The position numbers were made by a program, and so were the translations under genes. A DNA stretch of 11,692 bases from Anaerolineae bacterium (GTDB taxonomy: Bacteria; Chloroflexota; Anaerolineae; Aggregatilineales; Phototrophicaceae). The stretch covers positions 1-11,692 of the forward strand of contig JALONY010000037.1 of assembly GCA_025454715.1 (NCBI GenBank), read 5' to 3'. This document shows positions 6,955-11,692 of this stretch, piece by piece. Each line of letters begins with the position of its first letter. Position 1 is the stretch's first letter. Below the pieces are notes generated by a model. It made no database searches. It was not told the DNA's origin and saw only the letters and a list, made by a program, of their open reading frames with translations.

Positions 6955-7766
6955 CGGCTGGCCTCACGCGCTTGGCTGCCATAGGCGCGCACCGCCTCGG
7001 CCAAGTCGGGCGATTTCACCAGCCCCTCCCCGACCAAGACCGCGTGCGCCCCACCGCGCCCCATCCGCGCCACGTCGTCCGGCGAGCGGATGGCGCTTTC
7101 GGCCACCAACGTCACCCCCGCCCCGACCATCGCGGCCAGCCGTTCGGTCGTCCCGATGTCCTCGCGGAACGTCTTCAGGTCACGGTTGTTCACGCCAATC
7201 AACGGCGCGCCCAAGCGCACCGCCCGCGCCATCTCGGCCTCGTCGTGCACCTCGACCAGCGCCGCCATCCCCAAACCGGTCACGTGGGCGTGCAGGTCGG
7301 CCAGTTGCGCGTCGTCCAATGCCCCGACAATCAACAGCACGGCGTCGGCGTTGGCCGCCCGCGCCTGCCAGACCTGCGCCGCGTCCAACACGAACTCTTT
7401 GAACAAGACCGGCACGGCGACATGAGCGCGCACCGCCCGCAGATAGTCGATGTGGCCTTGAAAAAACCGCTCATCGACCAAGACCGAGATGCAGGCCGCA
7501 CCGTGGTCGGCATAGGCGCGCCCAATCCGCAACGGGTCGAAATCGGCCACCAGCACCCCCTTCGAGGGCGACGCCTTCTTGACCTCGGCGATGAGCGCCA
7601 CGGTCGGGCGGTGCAGGGCGGCGATGAAATCGCGGGCGGGCGGGTTGGCCTCGGCCTCGGCGCGCAGGGCGGGCAACGCGGCGCGCACGCGCTCGACCTC
7701 GCCCTGCTTGTGGGTCAGGATGTCGTCCAATACCGAGCCGGTCTTGACGAACGACGGCAGGCTCAT
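6951..7766 (-). CDS. trpC: Indole-3-glycerol phosphate synthase
   Basis: Closes the ring of CdRP to indole-3-glycerol phosphate with loss of CO2. From the chosen ATG it has 271 residues and is not fused to trpF. Catalytic residues are visible: Glu61 and Lys63 in IAEVKKASPSKG, Lys123 in LFKEF, Glu172 in LVEVH, Asn193-Asn194 in GVNNRDL, and Glu223-Ser224 in VAESAI. The ATG at 7764-7766 overlaps the trpD stop by 4 bp and has an AGGGGATGAAGG stretch just upstream. A GTG at 7785-7787 would add seven residues and give a 25-bp overlap; the family resemblance begins after the ATG, so I prefer that. The stop overlaps the trpF start. Confidence 0.96.
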   Translation of the reverse strand: MSLPSFVKTGSVLDDILTHKQGEVERVRAALPALRAEAEANPPARDFIAALHRPTVALIAEVKKASPSKGVLVADFDPLRIGRAYADHGAACISVLVDERFFQGHIDYLRAVRAHVAVPVLFKEFVLDAAQVWQARAANADAVLLIVGALDDAQLADLHAHVTGLGMAALVEVHDEAEMARAVRLGAPLIGVNNRDLKTFREDIGTTERLAAMVGAGVTLVAESAIRSPDDVARMGRGGAHAVLVGEGLVKSPDLAEAVRAYGSQAREASR

Positions 7767-8818
7767 GCCTTCATCCCCTGCGAACACGCAATCAGGGCGT
7801 CCAGCTTGGCCAGCGCCGCCCCGCTCTCGATCGATTGCGCGGACAGCGCCAAGCCTTCGGTCAAGTCGTCGGTCTTGCCCACCGCCATCAAGGCCGCCGC
7901 CGCGTTGAGCACCACCACATCGCGCTTGGCATCGCGCACCTCGCCGCTCAGGATGCCGCGCAAGATGCGCGCATTCTCCGGCGCGTCGCCGCCCAACAGG
8001 TCGTGGATGGTCGCACCTTTGAAGCCGAGCTTGAGCGGGTCGAGCTCATAGGTGTGCACGTCGCCCTCGTAATAGTGGCTGATGGTGTTGGGGCCGGTCG
8101 TGGTCAGCTCATCCACGCCGCCGTAGCCCGACACCACCATCGCGCTCTTGCTGCCGAGGCTGCCCAGCACCCGCGCTAACAAACCGGTCAAGTCCGGCGC
8201 GAACACCCCCATCAATTGGCAACGCGCACCGGCGGGGTTGGTGAGGGGGCCGAGGATGTTGAAAATCGTGCGGACGGCCATCTGGCGGCGCGGGCCAACC
8301 ACGTGCTTCATGGCCGGGTGCAGCTTGGCCGCGAACAAGAACCCGATGCCGACCGAATCGACGCACGCGCCGACCTGCGCGGGCGTCAAATCGAGGTTGA
8401 CGCCCAACTCGGCCAACACGTCGGCGCTGCCGCATTTGCTGCTGGCGGCGCGGTTGCCGTGCTTGGCCACCGGCACACCCGCCCCTGCCGCCACAAACGC
8501 CACCGTCGTGCTGATGTTGAACGTGCCCGAGCGGTCGCCGCCCGTGCCGCACGTGTCCAGCAAGGCTTGGGGGTCGTGCGTGGTCGGCACCTTCTCCGAG
8601 TTGGCGCGCATGGCCTTGGCGCTGCCCATGATTTCGTCGTGGGTCTCGCCCTTCATCCGCAAGCCCATCAGGTACGCCCCGATTTGCGCCTCGGTCGCCT
8701 CGCCGGTCATGATTTGCTGCATGACGGCCTCGGCCTCGCCGACGCCCAAATGCCCGAACCGCCCAATCACGTCGATGGCGCGCTGGATGTCCATCTTGCG
8801 CGCTTCTGCTGCGTTCAT
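7763..8818 (-). CDS. trpD: Anthranilate phosphoribosyltransferase
   Basis: Transfers the phosphoribosyl group of PRPP to anthranilate. It has 351 residues, a typical stand-alone TrpD not fused to trpG. The N-terminal helical dimer domain is followed by the PRPP loop DTCGTGGD (88-95), FNIST (100-104) and KHGNRAASSKCGSADVL (119-135), then RTIFNILGPLTNPA and the metal-binding Asp-Glu in GVDELTTTGP. The ATG at 8816-8818 has GGGGGAG 5 nt upstream and lies 18 bp past the trpS stop. An internal Met at codon 9 is possible but lacks as good a ribosome site. The stop overlaps the trpC start (ATGA). Confidence 0.96.
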   Translation of the reverse strand: MNAAEARKMDIQRAIDVIGRFGHLGVGEAEAVMQQIMTGEATEAQIGAYLMGLRMKGETHDEIMGSAKAMRANSEKVPTTHDPQALLDTCGTGGDRSGTFNISTTVAFVAAGAGVPVAKHGNRAASSKCGSADVLAELGVNLDLTPAQVGACVDSVGIGFLFAAKLHPAMKHVVGPRRQMAVRTIFNILGPLTNPAGARCQLMGVFAPDLTGLLARVLGSLGSKSAMVVSGYGGVDELTTTGPNTISHYYEGDVHTYELDPLKLGFKGATIHDLLGGDAPENARILRGILSGEVRDAKRDVVVLNAAAALMAVGKTDDLTEGLALSAQSIESGAALAKLDALIACSQGMKA

Positions 8819-8836
8819 CGTTGCTCCCCCTACCCC

Positions 8837-9712
8837 TCAGCGTGCCCGAACGGCCACGGTCGTCTTGCCGATGGCGGCGCGCACCTTGCCCAAGACGCGC
8901 TGGGCGGTCTCGCCCTCGACGTACAACCGGCGCACCTCGGCGAGGCGCTCGGGCGGGGCAAAATGCTTGAAGATGTTGTAGACGTTGTCGGCGTCGGGGT
9001 CTTTGGGCTCTTCGGGCAGGCGGCTGTCGGTCACGATTTTCATGACTGCCTTCCGCAGTTCTTTCGAGTCGGCCATCAGCGGCAACACGTTGCCATAGCT
9101 CTTGCTCATCTTGCGCCCGTCGAGGCCGGTAATCGTCGCCACGTCCTCGCGGATGAGCGCCTCGGGCGCCACCAGCGTCTCCCCGAACACCGCGTTGAAG
9201 CTGGTGGCGATGTCGCGGGTAATCTCGATGTGCTGGCGCTGGTCTTGCCCGACCGGCACCACGTTGGCATCGGCAATCAAGATGTCGGCGGCCATCAGCA
9301 CTGGATAGTTGTACAAGCCCATCGTCACGCCGTCGTCGGGCAGGTTGCCCGCGTTCTCGTTGGCATCGACCGCCGCCTTATAAGCGTGGGCGCGGTTGAG
9401 CAAGCCCTTGGGCGTCACGGTCGAGATAATCCACGTCAGCTCGAAAATCTCCGGCACGTCCGACTGGCGGTAAAAAATCACCCGCTCAGGGTCGAGGCCG
9501 CACGCCAACCACGTCGCGGCGAGGGTGTAGACCGCGCTCTTGAACGCGACCGCATCGCGCATCGTGTTGAGGGCGTGATAGTCGGCCAAGAAATAGTAGG
9601 CGTTGTAGTCCAACGACAAGTCGATGGCGGGCTTGATGGCGCCCAAGTAATTGCCGATGTGCGGTGTCCCCGACGGCTTGATGCCGGTCAGGCTGATTTT
9701 GCGCTGTGCCAC
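8837..9712 (-). CDS. trpS: Tryptophanyl-tRNA synthetase, shortened at the C-terminus
   Basis: Class I synthetase that charges tRNA-Trp with tryptophan using ATP. The catalytic core looks complete: PSGTPHIGNYLGA with the HIGH-type signature (13-25), YPVLMAADIL with the indole-recognising Asp143 (136-145), PVGQDQRQHIE (153-163) and GRKMSKS (199-205). The start is GTG at 9710-9712, with AGAAGGG about 9 nt upstream. The protein has 291 residues against about 325-335 for the family, and the missing part is local. RRLYVEG (261-267) runs straight into ETAQRVLGKVRAAIG (268-282), which resembles the final family helix, so roughly 40 residues between them appear to be gone. The open frame then stops 18 bp before trpD. 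Its place inside the trp operon between trpG and trpD suggests that charging capacity is co-expressed with synthesis. It could be a fully working short form, a partly impaired copy, or a product of assembly error. Confidence 0.92.
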   Translation of the reverse strand: MAQRKISLTGIKPSGTPHIGNYLGAIKPAIDLSLDYNAYYFLADYHALNTMRDAVAFKSAVYTLAATWLACGLDPERVIFYRQSDVPEIFELTWIISTVTPKGLLNRAHAYKAAVDANENAGNLPDDGVTMGLYNYPVLMAADILIADANVVPVGQDQRQHIEITRDIATSFNAVFGETLVAPEALIREDVATITGLDGRKMSKSYGNVLPLMADSKELRKAVMKIVTDSRLPEEPKDPDADNVYNIFKHFAPPERLAEVRRLYVEGETAQRVLGKVRAAIGKTTVAVRAR

Positions 9713-9746
9713 GGTGTCGAACCCTTCTTTCGCTGTCTGCGTGCGG

Positions 9747-10337
9747 TCAGGCCGTCACCGGCTCGCTGACCGGTGTCATGGCCAAGAAATTCTTCAGCAT
9801 CGTCATGCCCTCAGGGGTCAGGATGCTCTCGGGGTGAAACTGCACCCCGACGATCGGGTATTGCTTGTGGCGCAAGCCCATGATTTCGCCGTCCTCGCTG
9901 CGCGCCGTCACCTCCAACACATCGGGCAGGGTGGCCGCCTCGACAATCAGCGAGTGGTAGCGCGTGGCCTGAAAGTCTTGCGACAAACCGGCGAAAATCC
10001 CCTCGCCGTTGTGCGTGATGCGGCTGGTCTTGCCGTGCATCAGCTTGGGGGCGCGCTTGACCACCCCGCCGAACACCTGCCCGATGCTCTGGTGGCCGAG
10101 GCACACGCCCAACAAAGGCACGGTCGGGCCAAACGTCTTGATGACCTCCAGCGACACGCCGCTGTCGTCGGGCGTGCCCGGCCCGGGCGAAATCACGATG
10201 TGCGACGGGTTCATCTGGCGGATGTCGTCCAGCGTGATTTGGTCGTTGCGGACGACGTGCAATTCTGCGCCCAGCTCGCCCAGCTCTTGGACGAGGTTAT
10301 AGGTAAAGCTGTCGTAATTGTCGATGACGAGGATCAT
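9747..10337 (-). CDS. trpG: Anthranilate synthase component II (glutamine amidotransferase)
   Basis: Releases ammonia from glutamine for TrpE; it could also serve aminodeoxychorismate synthase as PabA. From the chosen ATG it has 196 residues, a normal class I amidotransferase. The start [16 protein letters not shown] is the standard TrpG opening. The oxyanion motif SPGPGTP (50-56), the nucleophile Cys79 in GVCLGHQ (77-83), the anthranilate-type HGKTS (101-105), RYHSL (126-130), and His168 and Glu170 in FHPES complete the triad. GGAGG lies 10 nt before the ATG at 10335-10337. An upstream in-frame ATG at 10362-10364 would translate the ribosome site itself and is rejected. It is separated from trpE by the phosphatase-fold gene, with a gap of 29 bp. 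Confidence 0.96.
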   Translation of the reverse strand: MILVIDNYDSFTYNLVQELGELGAELHVVRNDQITLDDIRQMNPSHIVISPGPGTPDDSGVSLEVIKTFGPTVPLLGVCLGHQSIGQVFGGVVKRAPKLMHGKTSRITHNGEGIFAGLSQDFQATRYHSLIVEAATLPDVLEVTARSEDGEIMGLRHKQYPIVGVQFHPESILTPEGMTMLKNFLAMTPVSEPVTA

Positions 10338-10347
10338 GGGGTATCGG

Positions 10348-10352
10348 CCTCC
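10348..10352 (-). promoter_or_regulatory. Ribosome binding site for trpG
   Basis: The minus strand reads GGAGG, 10 nt before the ATG at 10337. It fixes the trpG start there rather than at the upstream ATG at 10364. Confidence 0.7.
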
Positions 10353-10366
10353 ACACAAAGCCAAAC

Positions 10367-11002
10367 TTACTCCAACGAGGACAGGCTAGGCATTCCTTCG
10401 AGGTGCTGCACGTCGTCCGAGACGACCATCTCCCACCCGCCCGCGGCGGTGCGGCGGATGGTCGTGACGCTGCTGTTGCGCGGGTGGTTGGTCAGGGCGT
10501 CATACCCCTGAATCACCGCCTCCAGCAACACGCGGATGGTCACGGTATGGCTGACGATGGCGATGGTCTCGGCAGCGCCCTCGTTCACGATGGCGTGGAA
10601 GGCGGCCACCACCCGCTGCTGCACATCGGCCAACGACTCGCCGTCAGGGATGCGGTAATGCATCTTGTCGGTCTCATAGGCTTGGTGCTGGTCGGGGAAC
10701 CACTTGGCCACTTCCTCGCGGGAGAGCCCTTGCCAGCGCCCGATGGCGCGCTCGCGCAGGCGCTCGTCACGCTTGGCCTCCACCCCGCACGCCTCGGCGA
10801 TGATGTCGGCGGTCTGGGCGGCGCGCCGCAAATCGCTGGTATACACGGCGCGCAAGCCGATATTGCGCATGAAGTTGGCGAGGCGCTCGGCTTGGCGCTT
10901 GCCGTGCAGGTTGAGCGGCACGTCCAGCCAGCCTTGCCAGCGGTTATTGGCGTTCCAGTCGGTCTCACCCGGGCGGATGAAGCTCACACGTTGGACGGTC
11001 AT
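10367..11002 (-). CDS. Histidine-phosphatase / phosphoglycerate-mutase fold protein lacking the catalytic His
   Basis: Member of the histidine phosphatase superfamily, 211 residues. Most of the active-site frame is present: Arg10, GETDWN (12-17), RWQGW (21-25), [14 protein letters not shown] with Arg60 (56-65), Glu84 in RLRER, RWQGL (89-93), PDGES with Glu122 (119-123) and the second-site His152 in VSHTVTIR (150-157). The signature RHGE, whose His carries the phosphate, reads RPGE here: Pro11 is codon CCG, two changes away from any His codon, so a single read error does not explain it. By family knowledge it should not work as a normal phosphohistidine enzyme. It may be a pseudoenzyme, a binding or regulatory protein, or use other chemistry. 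The start has AAGGAG 11 nt upstream (11014-11019). It sits between trpE and trpG, 30 bp and 29 bp away, so it is presumably co-expressed with anthranilate synthase. Its function is unknown. Confidence 0.88.
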   Translation of the reverse strand: MTVQRVSFIRPGETDWNANNRWQGWLDVPLNLHGKRQAERLANFMRNIGLRAVYTSDLRRAAQTADIIAEACGVEAKRDERLRERAIGRWQGLSREEVAKWFPDQHQAYETDKMHYRIPDGESLADVQQRVVAAFHAIVNEGAAETIAIVSHTVTIRVLLEAVIQGYDALTNHPRNSSVTTIRRTAAGGWEMVVSDDVQHLEGMPSLSSLE

Positions 11003-11032
11003 GATGATTGGGTCTCCTTGTCGGGATACAGG

Positions 11033-11692
11033 TTATAGCAGGCCGCGCTCGGCGTATTGGATGGCGACCGAGACCGCACGCGCCTTGTTCAAACACTCGT
11101 GATACTCACTGGTCGGGTCGCTATCGGCCACGATGCCCGCACCGGCCTGTAGCGTGACGGTATCGCCCTGCATCAGCAAGGCGCGGATGGTGATGCACAT
11201 GTCCATCGACCCGTCATAGCTGAAGTAGCCGACCGCCCCGCCATAAAAGCTGCGGCGCAAGCCCTCCAGCTCCTCGATGATTTGCATGGCGCGCACCTTG
11301 GGCGCGCCGCTCAGCGTGCCCGCCGGAAAGCACGCCCGCAACAGGTCGAACGCGCTCATGTTATCGCGCACCTGCCCGGCCACGTCGCTGACGATGTGCA
11401 TGACGTGGCTATAGCGCTCGATGCGCATCATGTCGGACACCTTGACGGTGCCATAGCGCGAGACGCGCCCGATGTCGTTGCGCCCCAAATCGACCAACAT
11501 GACATGCTCGGCGATTTCTTTGGGGTCGGCCAGTAGCTCGGCGGCCAGCGCCTTGTCCTCGGCCTCGGTCTTGCCACGCGGGCGGGTGCCCGCAATCGGG
11601 CGGGTGGTGGCGATGCCGTCCTCGTAGCGCACCAGCATCTCGGGCGAGGCGCCCATCAGCGTGAAGTCGCCGAACTCGAGGAAGAACATATA
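11033..11692 (-). CDS. trpE: Anthranilate synthase component I, C-terminal part (5' end beyond window)
   Basis: Makes anthranilate from chorismate using ammonia delivered by TrpG. Only the last 220 codons lie in the window; the frame is open to the right edge, so the N-terminal domain with the tryptophan feedback site is not visible. The chorismate-binding domain is clear: [17 protein letters not shown], the helix with [64 protein letters not shown], and [18 protein letters not shown]. The stop is TAA at 11033-11035. [10 protein letters not shown] together with the adjacent trpG favours anthranilate synthase. PabB or another chorismate-utilising enzyme is possible from the domain alone but unlikely in this operon. 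Confidence 0.95.
   Translation of the reverse strand, partial: YMFFLEFGDFTLMGASPEMLVRYEDGIATTRPIAGTRPRGKTEAEDKALAAELLADPKEIAEHVMLVDLGRNDIGRVSRYGTVKVSDMMRIERYSHVMHIVSDVAGQVRDNMSAFDLLRACFPAGTLSGAPKVRAMQIIEELEGLRRSFYGGAVGYFSYDGSMDMCITIRALLMQGDTVTLQAGAGIVADSDPTSEYHECLNKARAVSVAIQYAERGLL

Overview
The window is an uninterrupted block of aromatic amino acid biosynthesis genes, all on the minus strand, from a GC-rich bacterium (roughly 65% GC by eye). Several traits point tentatively to Chloroflexota or a similar deep-branching GC-rich lineage: an AroH-type chorismate mutase, a Bacillus-like EPSP synthase with a GDKS motif, unfused trpG, trpC and trpF, and a dense operon with many ATGA overlaps. This assignment is inference from family resemblance. 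No rRNA, tRNA, mobile element or CRISPR array was seen.

In transcription order (right to left), the tryptophan block is: trpE (C-terminal 220 codons, cut by the right edge), a histidine-phosphatase-fold gene, trpG, trpS, trpD, trpC, trpF, trpB, a Nudix hydrolase gene and trpA. Gaps are 13 to 34 bp or 4-bp ATGA overlaps, as expected for one transcript. Together trpEG, D, F, C and BA carry chorismate to tryptophan, and trpS loads tryptophan onto tRNA. Two genes are not standard members of the pathway: the phosphatase-fold gene and the Nudix gene.

A 353-bp non-coding stretch (3445-3797) follows trpA. It holds a hairpin just past the trpA stop, an 11-bp direct repeat, and a perfect 12-bp-stem rho-independent terminator about 50 nt before aroH. 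The terminator either ends the trp transcript or acts as an attenuator for the next block.

The second block is aroH (chorismate mutase), tyrA (prephenate dehydrogenase), aroA (EPSP synthase) and aroE (shikimate dehydrogenase, missing only its last few codons at the left edge). It covers two late common-pathway steps (AroE, AroA) and the tyrosine branch (AroH, TyrA). The whole layout resembles the aromatic supraoperon of Bacillus subtilis, rearranged.

Three points stand out. The phosphatase-fold protein has proline where the family's phospho-accepting histidine should be (RPGE instead of RHGE), with its other active-site residues kept. TrpS is about 40 residues short and looks internally deleted near its C-terminus. 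A Nudix gene separates trpB from trpA.
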